A stretch of DNA of 8,116 nucleotides from Actinomycetota bacterium (GTDB taxonomy: Bacteria; Actinomycetota; Acidimicrobiia; Spongiisociales; ZC4RG35). This document shows, in pieces, positions 1 to 5,302 of this stretch (position 1 is its first letter; each line of letters opens with the position of its first letter). The notes beneath the pieces are model-generated. The model was not told where the DNA came from. It did not search any database and saw nothing but the letters and a program-made list of their open reading frames with translations. Position numbers and translations under genes: made by a program. The stretch covers positions 1-8,116 of the forward strand of contig JAPUJM010000048.1 in NCBI GenBank assembly GCA_027296205.1, read 5' to 3'.

Positions 1-384
1 CTGGGCAACGGACTCCACGAGAACGGATGCTATCAAGTTTCGGGAGTCGGCACGCAGACGGTCACTGTGCAGCGCGTTGGAAATCCGGGACCGGATTGTC
101 AGGACATAAGCCACGTTGATGTGCTTGTTATCGAGCCGCCGACGGACCCGCCTCCGACTGATCCCACCGTCCCGCCGACGGAGCCGACCACGCCGACCAC
201 CATCCCGGACGAGGTCTCACCTACCACGGTTGTGAGCACCACCGACCCCGAGGTGAGTCCGGAGACGTTGCCATTCACCGGGTTTGAGAACGGAACATCG
301 GGTCTTCTCGCTCTGATGCTGGTGGCCTCAGGTGCCCTGGCCCTAGTTGGGACGAGGGTGTTTCGAAAGGAAACTGACGAGTAG
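1..384 (+). CDS. LPFTG-anchored surface protein, C-terminal part (5' truncated by window edge)
   Basis: This is the 3' end of a gene whose reading frame is open from the first base; the start lies outside the window. The 127 visible residues show the end of an extracellular domain with two cysteines (codons 10 and 33) and an ISHVDV stretch. A Pro/Thr-rich stalk follows (about codons 45-88), then the sorting signal LPFTG (codons 90-94), a hydrophobic segment and a short tail with arginines ending in ETDE. This layout is that of a sortase substrate: the signal is cleaved between Thr and Gly and the protein is linked to the cell wall. The last 40 codons closely match those of the gene at 705-1421, so the two are tandem paralogues. 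The GTG at codon 23 is not the start, because domain sequence precedes it. Binding function unknown. Surface anchoring is well supported; the specific role is not. Confidence 0.85.
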   Translation: MGNGLHENGCYQVSGVGTQTVTVQRVGNPGPDCQDISHVDVLVIEPPTDPPPTDPTVPPTEPTTPTTIPDEVSPTTVVSTTDPEVSPETLPFTGFENGTSGLLALMLVASGALALVGTRVFRKETDE

Positions 385-399
385 GTCCAGGTAAGAAAT

Positions 400-430
400 C
401 GGATACGGGCGTAGACCACCGCCCAATCCG
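400..430 (+). other. Conserved 3'-UTR hairpin, copy 1
   Basis: The outer stem CGGAT (400-404) pairs with ATCCG (426-430). The inner stem GGGCG (407-411) pairs with CGCCC (420-424), around an 8-base loop, with a small AC/A internal loop between the stems. It lies between the stop codon and the terminator of the first LPFTG gene, and the identical hairpin occurs at 1437-1467. No T run follows it, so it does not look like a second terminator. Its function is unknown. Confidence 0.5.
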
Positions 431-443
431 AAGAGCAAACGAG

Positions 444-473
444 AGCCCCGGGATTAACCCCCGGGGCTTTCTC
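444..473 (+). terminator. Rho-independent terminator after the first LPFTG gene
   Basis: A 9-bp stem, AGCCCCGGG (444-452) with CCCGGGGCT (460-468), encloses a 7-base loop and is followed by the short T-rich stretch TTTCTC. It lies 60 bases after the stop codon and should end the mRNA of the first surface-protein gene. The same terminator, with a longer stem, follows the second LPFTG gene. Confidence 0.8.
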
Positions 474-498
474 ATGGACTAATAACCAGCTGTTACGT
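474..498 (+). pseudogene. Relic of the folC start, directly after terminator copy 1
   Basis: The bases after the first terminator begin ATGGACTA, exactly as at the real folC start (1515). An ungapped comparison of 474-498 with 1515-1539 gives 18 of 25 identities. Read in the same frame it gives Met-Asp-stop-stop-Pro-Ala-Val, against Met-Asp-Tyr-His-Gln-Ala-Val for FolC, so Ala-Val stays in register. It cannot encode a protein. It is best read as the decayed stub of folC carried along when the surface-protein unit was duplicated. The match is short, so chance similarity beyond the first 8 bases is possible. Confidence 0.5.
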
Positions 499-529
499 GA
501 GATTCACACTTGCAGTCGGTCAATCCGGG

Positions 530-565
530 TTGACACCCGGCCACTGTCGGTAAGACTGTAGTAAT
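530..565 (+). promoter_or_regulatory. Putative promoter of the second LPFTG gene
   Basis: A perfect -35 box TTGACA lies at 530-535. The -10 is less clear: TAAGAC(T) at 551-557 gives a 15-base spacer, and TAGTAAT at 559-565 would be too far (23 bases). The element sits downstream of the first gene's terminator and upstream of the second gene, where a promoter is expected. The resulting leader would be over 120 bases long. Confidence 0.4.
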
Positions 566-566
566 C

Positions 567-583
567 GACCACTGACAGTGGTC
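567..583 (+). promoter_or_regulatory. Perfect 17-base palindrome, candidate operator
   Basis: GACCACTG and CAGTGGTC are perfect inverted arms around a single A. Part of the motif recurs nearby: CCACTGTC at 541-548, inside the promoter spacer, is the reverse complement of GACAGTGG at 574-581. A further CAGTGG lies at 661-666. The 1-base centre makes an RNA hairpin unlikely but suits a dimeric DNA-binding regulator, and the site overlaps the expected transcription start. No regulator gene is visible in this window. Confidence 0.5.
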
Positions 584-704
584 AAGAAGCCCTGATAAAA
601 GGGGAAATAGGGAGGCATCGAAGCCGGACCTGCAACACGGTCACCTCGGTACGGCTGAGCCAGTGGTGAGACCGGCCCGTCCCAAGAAGAAGGGATGGGA
701 GAAG

Positions 705-1421
705 ATGAATGAAGGAGTACGGGACGGTAGACCCGTCCTGGCAGTCACGGTCGCGGGCACACTGGTGCTGGCTCTTGTTGTCTTTTACGCCGGATTTCCG
801 GCTTTGGCTGCGAGCGTCGAGCCGATCGAGATAAGCGGAAACCACACTTGCGGGGCCCTTGCCGCGCAGTTCGGCGGTGGCCAGACCTGGATCGAATTCA
901 AGAAAGACTCGGGACCAGCAGACGGCGTGTTCGGCGATGGCACGTTGTCCGTGACCGTCACTAACTCCGATACCCATCAATTCGATTGGTCATCCAACAT
1001 CGGTCTGGACGCAGTCTTCGTCAAGGCCGGCAACGGAGGCTTTCTCTACCTTTACGACCCCCCGGGGCCGGAGGCGACAGCCGACACGGATCTGATTGGC
1101 TCTGCGAAGAGCGCGATAAGTCACATCTCCTACTGTTACGACCCGGAGGACACGTCTACGACCTCATCCACGACGGAGCCGCCGACGACGACTACCACAA
1201 TCAAAGATGAGATCTCACCAACCTCGATCGTGAGCACCACGACCACGATGGTGGGCACCACGACCACGATTGTGGGCACGACCGTGAGTTCTACTGCCGA
1301 CACGTTGCCGTTCACCGGGTTTGAGAACGGAACAGCAGGGCTTCTCGCTCTCGTGTTGGTTGCGACCGGAGCTCTGGCGCTGGTTGGGACCCGAGTATTT
1401 CGAGAGGAGACCGACGAGTAG
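705..1421 (+). CDS. LPFTG-anchored cell-surface protein, complete
   Basis: The protein has 238 residues from the ATG at 705. A signal peptide comes first (basic start, hydrophobic core about residues 10-35, ALA-type cleavage near residue 35). The extracellular domain spans about residues 37-147, with two cysteines (49 and 144, a possible disulfide) and the segment AVFVKAGNGGFLYLYD followed by an ISHISYCYD end. I associate that pattern with many uncharacterised actinobacterial LPXTG proteins. A Thr-rich stalk with two TTTT(M/I)VG repeats follows, then LPFTG (201-205), a hydrophobic helix and an FREETDE tail. Export and sortase anchoring follow from the motifs; ligand or function is unknown. 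The ATG is preferred over the in-frame GTG at 663, because purine-rich AAGGGA and GGGAG elements precede it and the signal peptide then has normal length. It is the paralogue of the truncated gene at 1-384. Confidence 0.85.
   Translation: MNEGVRDGRPVLAVTVAGTLVLALVVFYAGFPALAASVEPIEISGNHTCGALAAQFGGGQTWIEFKKDSGPADGVFGDGTLSVTVTNSDTHQFDWSSNIGLDAVFVKAGNGGFLYLYDPPGPEATADTDLIGSAKSAISHISYCYDPEDTSTTSSTTEPPTTTTTIKDEISPTSIVSTTTTMVGTTTTIVGTTVSSTADTLPFTGFENGTAGLLALVLVATGALALVGTRVFREETDE
1236..1277 (+). repeat. Two 21-base tandem repeats in the Thr-rich stalk
   Basis: Positions 1236-1256 and 1257-1277 are copies of one 21-base unit, differing at one base, and encode TTTTMVG and TTTTIVG. A partial third copy follows. 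The upstream paralogue lacks these units at the same place, so stalk length has probably changed by slippage or unequal exchange. Confidence 0.85.
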
Positions 1422-1436
1422 GTCCAGGTAAGAAAT

Positions 1437-1467
1437 CGGATACGGGCGTAGACCACCGCCCAATCCG
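1437..1467 (+). other. Conserved 3'-UTR hairpin, copy 2
   Basis: Base for base the same as 400-430: CGGAT/ATCCG outer stem, GGGCG/CGCCC inner stem, 8-base loop. It lies just after the stop codon of the second LPFTG gene and before its terminator. Its role is unknown; 3'-end protection of the mRNA is one possibility. Confidence 0.5.
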
Positions 1468-1477
1468 GAGAGCAATC

Positions 1478-1514
1478 GAGAAAGCCCCGGGATTAACCTC
1501 CCCGGGGCTTTCTC
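1478..1514 (+). terminator. Strong terminator hairpin abutting the folC start codon
   Basis: A perfect 14-bp stem, GAGAAAGCCCCGGG (1478-1491) with CCCGGGGCTTTCTC (1501-1514), encloses a 9-base loop. The T-rich run is partly inside the stem. The last paired base is directly before the ATG of folC at 1515, so the hairpin fills the place of a ribosome binding site. It probably ends the surface-protein mRNA, and it may also limit readthrough or translation into folC. Confidence 0.75.
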
Positions 1515-2801
1515 ATGGACTACCACCAAGCTGTCGCATATCTCGATCGTCACATAGGTCTCGGGGGCAAGCCCGGTCTGGATCGAATAAACGATCTCTT
1601 GGACCACATGGGCAGACCCGATGACGGGTACCCCATCATCCATGTCGCCGGAACCAACGGGAAGACTTCGACCTCACGTCTGGCCACGCTGATCCTGGTT
1701 GCTCATGGTCTGACCACTGGCACCCACACCTCGCCCCATCTCCAGAAGGTCGAAGAGAGACTTGCCGTCGACGGCAGATTCGCAACGGCCGACGAGTTCG
1801 CACTCGCCATATCGGATGTCGCGGGGTTTGCCGACCTTCGAGAGGAACGGGGTGCCGAGCCCAACACCTATTTCGAATTGGCCACGGCCGGGGCCTTCGC
1901 CTTTTTCGCGGACCAGGCGGTGAATGCGGCCGTCCTCGAGGTGGGGTTGGGGGGACGGCTCGATGCCACCAATGTCGTCAATGCCGAGGTGTGCGTCGTG
2001 ACCTCTATTGGCGTCGACCACACCGAGTACCTCGGCGACGATATTGCTTCGATCGCCGCAGAGAAACTGGCCATCGTCGGCTCCAAGTCGATACTGGTGA
2101 CAGGTCCGCTGCCAGATCCGGCGCTTGATGAGGCCAATCGCCAGAGTCGTGATTTGGGAATCCAGCATCGGAGATTCGGAGTCGATTACTCGCTGGGTGA
2201 TAGCGAGCTGGCGGTTGGGGGTTGGCTGGCGACCATTCATGGCGCCGAGGAGGACTACGAAGACATATTCCTCCCTCTCCACGGGCGATATCAGCTCTTC
2301 AATCTGAGCGTGGCCGTCGCCGCTGCCGAGGCACTTCTTGGTGGCATGCTCGATGCCGAAGCCCTCCGGGATGCGACGGCCACGGCAACGATGCCGGGGC
2401 GGATGGAGCCACTGTCCACCTCCCCGCTTGTCCTGGTTGACGGTGCCCACAACGCGGATGGCATCTCGGCCCTGGTGGAATCACTTCGTGAGGAGTTCCC
2501 CACGATCCGGTGGCAACTCCTGCTCGGTGTGATGGGGGACAAGAACGTCGAATTGATGGTCGAGCGACTCGAGCCACTCCTTGACGGTGTCATCAGTACG
2601 GCTGTCGATGACAAACGAGCTGTTGATCCCCTGGAGTTGGCCGATCGCGTGGCAAAGGTGGTCGACATCCCGGTTCTGGCCGGTGAGACCGTCGAAGATG
2701 CACTGGACATGGCCCGTGCAGAGGCCGGCGAGGACGGAGCCGTTCTGGTGACCGGATCCCTCTACCTCGTGGGAGCGGTAAGAGACCTTCTCCAAGGCTG
2801 A
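1515..2801 (+). CDS. folC: Bifunctional folylpolyglutamate synthase / dihydrofolate synthase
   Basis: FolC ligates glutamate to dihydropteroate and to folates using ATP, in the cytoplasm, completing folate synthesis and trapping folate as polyglutamate. The 428 residues are normal for the family. Visible motifs are the P-loop GTNGKT (46-51), TSPHL (72-76), EVGLGGRLDATN (from 142), GVDHTEYLG (from 166), a lysine at 184 in AAEKLAI that matches the carbamylated lysine position of the family, PGRME, and DGAHN (309-313). The start at 1515 gives the canonical MDYHQAVAYLD opening. No Shine-Dalgarno is possible there, because the terminator stem ends on the base before the ATG, and I see no clear promoter between 1422 and 1514. 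Translation may be leaderless-type or depend on readthrough. Whether both activities are present cannot be read from motifs alone; bifunctional is the usual actinobacterial case. Confidence 0.96.
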   Translation: MDYHQAVAYLDRHIGLGGKPGLDRINDLLDHMGRPDDGYPIIHVAGTNGKTSTSRLATLILVAHGLTTGTHTSPHLQKVEERLAVDGRFATADEFALAISDVAGFADLREERGAEPNTYFELATAGAFAFFADQAVNAAVLEVGLGGRLDATNVVNAEVCVVTSIGVDHTEYLGDDIASIAAEKLAIVGSKSILVTGPLPDPALDEANRQSRDLGIQHRRFGVDYSLGDSELAVGGWLATIHGAEEDYEDIFLPLHGRYQLFNLSVAVAAAEALLGGMLDAEALRDATATATMPGRMEPLSTSPLVLVDGAHNADGISALVESLREEFPTIRWQLLLGVMGDKNVELMVERLEPLLDGVISTAVDDKRAVDPLELADRVAKVVDIPVLAGETVEDALDMARAEAGEDGAVLVTGSLYLVGAVRDLLQG

Positions 2802-2813
2802 CTTCGCCCAAAT

Positions 2814-2841
2814 GAGCCGGCTCGGATAGCGTTGTCGCCGT
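2814..2841 (+). promoter_or_regulatory. Possible near-leaderless promoter of ndk
   Basis: A TAGCGT hexamer (2827-2832) fits the loose actinobacterial -10 pattern TAnnnT and ends nine bases before the ndk ATG. Transcription would then begin only a few bases before the start codon, which would explain the lack of a Shine-Dalgarno. A 10-base palindrome, GAGCCGGCTC (2814-2823), sits just upstream. No good -35 box is seen, so this is weak. Confidence 0.25.
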
Positions 2842-3246
2842 ATGTCAGTTGAACACACCTTCACAATGATCAAGCCCGACGGGGTCGAGCGGGGTTTGGT
2901 GGGTGAGATCATCTCGCGGTTCGAGGACAAGGGCATGAACCTCGAGAAGATTCGCAAGCTCACCATCGACGAGAAACTCGCCAGACGTCACTACGCCGAG
3001 CACGTGGACAGGCCCTTCTTCTCCGAGTTGCTCGAGTTCATCATTTCCGGTCCGGTGATTGCCATGGAGTGGTCGGGAGAGTCGGCGATCTCGATCTGCC
3101 GAAACCTGATGGGCGCCACCGATCCCAAAGAGGCCGCCCCAGGAACGATCAGAGGCGACTACGGAATCGTGGTGACCAACAACCTGGTGCATGGATCGGA
3201 CGGCCCGGAGAGTGCTGCTCGGGAGTTGGAGATCTTCTTCGGCTGA
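2842..3246 (+). CDS. ndk: Nucleoside diphosphate kinase
   Basis: Ndk transfers the gamma phosphate of ATP to other nucleoside diphosphates through a phosphohistidine, balancing (d)NTP pools in the cytoplasm. The 134 residues are the usual bacterial length. The protein opens with HTFTMIKPDGVERGLVGEI (Lys11 in the expected place), carries the RP(F)F and RGDYG segments, and has the active-site motif NLVHGSDGPESA with catalytic His117. The family usually has Ser after HGSD; here it is Gly121, a small deviation next to the active site. The gene lies 40 bases after folC, and no Shine-Dalgarno precedes the ATG, so it may be cotranscribed with folC or read from a near-leaderless promoter in that gap. 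The folC-ndk-mreB order is typical of actinobacteria. Confidence 0.97.
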   Translation: MSVEHTFTMIKPDGVERGLVGEIISRFEDKGMNLEKIRKLTIDEKLARRHYAEHVDRPFFSELLEFIISGPVIAMEWSGESAISICRNLMGATDPKEAAPGTIRGDYGIVVTNNLVHGSDGPESAARELEIFFG

Positions 3247-3262
3247 GTCACCTTGGTGACTC
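3245..3262 (+). other. Perfect inverted repeat at the ndk stop codon
   Basis: GAGTCACC and GGTGACTC form 8-base perfect arms around TT, overlapping the last two bases of the ndk stop codon. A pyrimidine-rich but not T-rich stretch follows. It could act as a weak terminator after ndk, or as an operator just upstream of the mreB promoter. A 2-base loop is too tight for all 8 pairs to form in RNA, so 6-7 pairs are the realistic limit. Confidence 0.5.
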
Positions 3263-3265
3263 TCT

Positions 3266-3295
3266 ATGGCACAAGTCGGGGAGCACACCTACAAT
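3266..3295 (+). promoter_or_regulatory. Putative promoter of the mre operon
   Basis: TACAAT (3290-3295) is a one-mismatch -10 box. ATGGCA (3266-3271), 18 bases upstream, matches the -35 consensus at four of six bases. Transcription would start near 3302, leaving about 25 bases before the mreB ATG, including the GGGAG ribosome binding site (3311-3315). No strong promoter is seen between mreB and rodA, so this is the likely main promoter of the cluster. Confidence 0.5.
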
Positions 3296-3326
3296 TTCGA
3301 AGTCTGTCCCGGGAGCTTTCCTAGCT

Positions 3327-4358
3327 ATGGCTGAAACTCTTTTCTCTTTTGCTGGTCAGGACATGGCCATTGACCTTGGCACTGCCAACACGCTCGTCTA
3401 CGTGCGTGGCGGCGGCATCGTGCTCAATGAGCCGTCCGTGGTCGCCATCAACTCCCAGAACAACAAGGCGCTGGCCGTCGGCATGGAGGCCAAGCGGATG
3501 ATCGGTCGGACCCCGGCTCACATCACTGCGATTCGCCCGCTTCGTGATGGGGTTATCGCCGATTTCGACATCACGGAGAAGATGCTGCGCTACTTCATCC
3601 AGAAGGTGCATAAGCGCAGGTGGGCCCGTCCCCGAATAGTCGTCTGCGTCCCGTCCGGGATCACCCCCGTCGAGCGTCGTGCCGTCGAGGAGGCGGCCTA
3701 CCACGCAGGTGCCCGTCGCGCATACACGATCGAAGAACCGATGGCTGCCGCCATTGGGGCGGGGCTCCCGATTGGTGAACCGTCCGGTTCGATGATCGTC
3801 GACATCGGTGGTGGAACCACCGAGGTTGCGGTCATCTCACTCGGTGGGATCGTCGTGTCTCGATCGATTCGGGTAGGTGGTGACGAACTGGACACGGCGA
3901 TCATCGACTGGATCAAGAAGGAGCACAACGTTCTCGTAGGAGAGAGGACGGCCGAGCAGCTCAAACTCGCGGTTGGCTCGGCATGGCCCCACGCCGATGA
4001 GCCTTCGGCTGAAGTCAGGGGTCGCGACCTGGTAACAGGTCTCCCCAAGACGATCCTTCTGTCCAGCCCTGAGATCAGGGAGGCCATAGAGGAGCCCACT
4101 CAGGCGTTGGTGGACGCGGTCAAATTCACACTCGACAAGACGCCTCCTGAGCTGGCGGCGGATATCGTCGAGCGTGGAATTGTGCTTACTGGAGGAGGAG
4201 CACTTCTGGTCGGGATAGATTATCGTCTGGCCCACGAGACGGGGATGCCCATTGTGACTGTCCCCAGGCCGCTGCATTCGGTGGTGCTTGGCTCGGGGAA
4301 GTGCCTGGAGGATTTCGACACGCTGCACTCGGTGCTGGCGTCGTCGGCCAGGCCATGA
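3327..4358 (+). CDS. mreB: Rod-shape-determining protein MreB (bacterial actin)
   Basis: MreB is the actin-fold ATPase whose membrane-bound filaments orient the lateral wall synthesis machinery. The 343 residues are family-typical. The nucleotide-binding motifs are all present: phosphate-1 IDLGTANTLVY (15-25), phosphate-2 DIGGGTTEVAV (from 159), adenosine motif GIVLTGGGALL (from 284), plus EEPMAAAIGAG. The frame is open further upstream to 3069, but that part overlaps ndk in another frame and has no MreB character. The ATG at 3327 gives the standard opening, with GGGAG 11 bases before it. It is the first gene of the rod-shape cluster, with a candidate promoter of its own. mreC follows after 21 bases. 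Presence of MreB implies a rod-like or at least laterally elongating cell, although some actinobacteria use MreB elsewhere (spore wall in Streptomyces). Confidence 0.98.
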   Translation: MAETLFSFAGQDMAIDLGTANTLVYVRGGGIVLNEPSVVAINSQNNKALAVGMEAKRMIGRTPAHITAIRPLRDGVIADFDITEKMLRYFIQKVHKRRWARPRIVVCVPSGITPVERRAVEEAAYHAGARRAYTIEEPMAAAIGAGLPIGEPSGSMIVDIGGGTTEVAVISLGGIVVSRSIRVGGDELDTAIIDWIKKEHNVLVGERTAEQLKLAVGSAWPHADEPSAEVRGRDLVTGLPKTILLSSPEIREAIEEPTQALVDAVKFTLDKTPPELAADIVERGIVLTGGGALLVGIDYRLAHETGMPIVTVPRPLHSVVLGSGKCLEDFDTLHSVLASSARP

Positions 4359-4379
4359 TCCCCTGCCACCGTCTCTTCT

Positions 4380-5300
4380 ATGGTGAATAGAGAGCCCCGC
4401 GGCCACACACTCCCGCTACTGGTGACCCTGATCGTCTTGGGGGTGCTTCTGATGACTTTCGATGTTCGACTCCAGGGTGGTGGAGTAGTCGGCGTGATGC
4501 GGACAGGCGCCCAAACGATTATCGCCCCGGTCCAGAAGGCAGCTTCGTACGCGGTGAATCCGGTTGCCGACATGATCGACTCGCTGTCGAACCTCTCCAA
4601 TCTCCGTGAGGAGAACATTGCCCTCAGACGTCAACTCGCCGAGGCCGATGCTTCGCTGGTTGGAGTCCAGGATCAGCTCGCCCGACTCGAGTACTTCGAG
4701 CAGCTTTACGGCATGGAGGCCGTCGGCGACGAGATCGGCCGTACCGTCGCCAATGTGATCGGCAGACCGGATGCCTTCGATGCGGCCTTGATCATCGACA
4801 AGGGGACCTCGGATGGCCTTGTTGTCGGTCAGCCTGTCGTTGACACCAATGGGTATGTGGTTGGGATTGTGAAGAGTGTCACCCCGGGCAGCGCAACCAT
4901 CGTTCCCATCACTGCAGACCGCCAAGCCTTGACGGTGATAGTGGGAGATCAGATCGGCTCCCTTCTGTCACAGGTGGCGACGGACGAGATGAGGCTCGAT
5001 ATTCTCGACGCTCGCGAGCCGGTGCTGGTAGGAGACCGCGTTCTCACCTCGGCCGTTTCGGCAAGCTTTCCCGCCGGGTTGCCGGTTGGTGTGGTCATCG
5101 AAGATGCCGCGCCGTCGGTCGATGTCTTGAGCGCGACGGTGGATTTGTTTGTGAATCCCGACACGCTGCGACTGGTCGTTGTCCTGGCATGGCCACCGGA
5201 TCCCATCACAGCGAGCAGCGGTGAGGCGACCGTCCCGGCCGAGACGACTACAACCGCTAGAGAGACCTCGACTACAACGACGACAGAAGGGGACCGCTGA
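4380..5300 (+). CDS. mreC: Rod-shape-determining protein MreC
   Basis: MreC is the bitopic scaffold that links MreB and MreD to PBP2/RodA on the outer face of the membrane. The 306 residues show a short cytoplasmic start, one membrane helix (about 11-27), a predicted coiled coil (about 66-108, with LREENIALRRQLAEAD) and the beta-barrel-rich MreC domain (about 115-275, with KGTSDGLVVGQPVV and PITADRQALTVIV). An added tail of about 30 residues is rich in Thr and Ala (TTTTARETSTTTTTEGDR); it resembles surface-protein stalks in composition only. No Shine-Dalgarno precedes the ATG at 4380, and the next codon is GTG, so either could initiate. The stop codon shares bases with the proposed start of mreD. 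Confidence 0.95.
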   Translation: MVNREPRGHTLPLLVTLIVLGVLLMTFDVRLQGGGVVGVMRTGAQTIIAPVQKAASYAVNPVADMIDSLSNLSNLREENIALRRQLAEADASLVGVQDQLARLEYFEQLYGMEAVGDEIGRTVANVIGRPDAFDAALIIDKGTSDGLVVGQPVVDTNGYVVGIVKSVTPGSATIVPITADRQALTVIVGDQIGSLLSQVATDEMRLDILDAREPVLVGDRVLTSAVSASFPAGLPVGVVIEDAAPSVDVLSATVDLFVNPDTLRLVVVLAWPPDPITASSGEATVPAETTTTARETSTTTTTEGDR

Positions 5301-5302
5301 TC
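5284..5302 (+). promoter_or_regulatory. Ribosome binding site that decides an ATC start for mreD
   Basis: AAGGGG (5287-5292), within the purine run AGAAGGGGA, lies 7 bases before ATC at 5300-5302. That ATC overlaps the mreC stop codon as TGATC, the same geometry as the common TGATG stop/start junction. CTG at 5297 is the other possible start but leaves only 4 bases. This is one of the clearest Shine-Dalgarno sequences in the window. Confidence 0.6.

Larger units (their letters stand above)
265..498 (+). repeat. Tandem 3' module, copy 1 (LPFTG codons, UTR hairpin, terminator, folC-start relic)
   Basis: This block pairs with 1302-1539, with offset 1037 rising to 1041 after two small indels. 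By hand alignment the 120 coding bases (265-384) differ at 22 positions. The first 46 untranslated bases (385-430) are identical to 1422-1467. The whole stretch 385-481 differs by only two substitutions and two 2-base indels. The last 25 bases (474-498) match the first codons of folC at 18 positions. I interpret it as a duplicated unit whose far end lay inside folC. Confidence 0.85.
385..704 (+). other. Noncoding interval between the two LPFTG genes
   Basis: This 320-base stretch carries no credible gene. In order it holds the conserved UTR hairpin, the terminator, the folC-start relic, a TTGACA promoter box, a perfect palindrome, and a 120-base leader. The leader has two possible small hairpins: 609-631, and 638-645 with 665-674. 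A purine-rich stretch (about 598-615) contains GGGAGG, but no start codon follows at a useful distance. The second hairpin would bury the GTG codons at 663 and 666, which argues against using them as the start of the next gene. Confidence 0.6.
1302..1539 (+). repeat. Tandem 3' module, copy 2
   Basis: This is the partner of 265-498. It covers the LPFTG/anchor codons of the second surface gene, the identical 46-base untranslated block (1422-1467), the terminator and the first 25 bases of folC. The untranslated part is nearly identical between copies, while the coding part has about 18% base differences. Confidence 0.85.

Noticed and set aside
584..674. c-di-GMP-I riboswitch
   Set aside because: Some words (GGGA, GAAGCC, ACCT) recall the aptamer, but the conserved GGGCAAACC and GGGACGCAAAGCC core is missing.
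582..980. 132-codon minus-strand frame over the leader and start of the second LPFTG gene
   Set aside because: No domain or ribosome binding site seen, and it opposes a gene with a clear signal peptide and sorting signal.
385..1514. Integron cassette array or CRISPR-like repeats
   Set aside because: There are only two long repeats, they include coding ends and terminators, and no attC-type arms, integrase or short regularly spaced repeats are visible.
1674..2450. 258-codon open frame on the minus strand
   Set aside because: It lies wholly inside folC, whose protein has all family motifs. The antisense translation shows no recognisable domain; long antisense frames are usual in high-GC genes.
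3069..3326. Upstream extension of the mreB frame
   Set aside because: The added residues overlap ndk in another frame and look unlike MreB. The ATG at 3327 with GGGAG gives the standard N-terminus.
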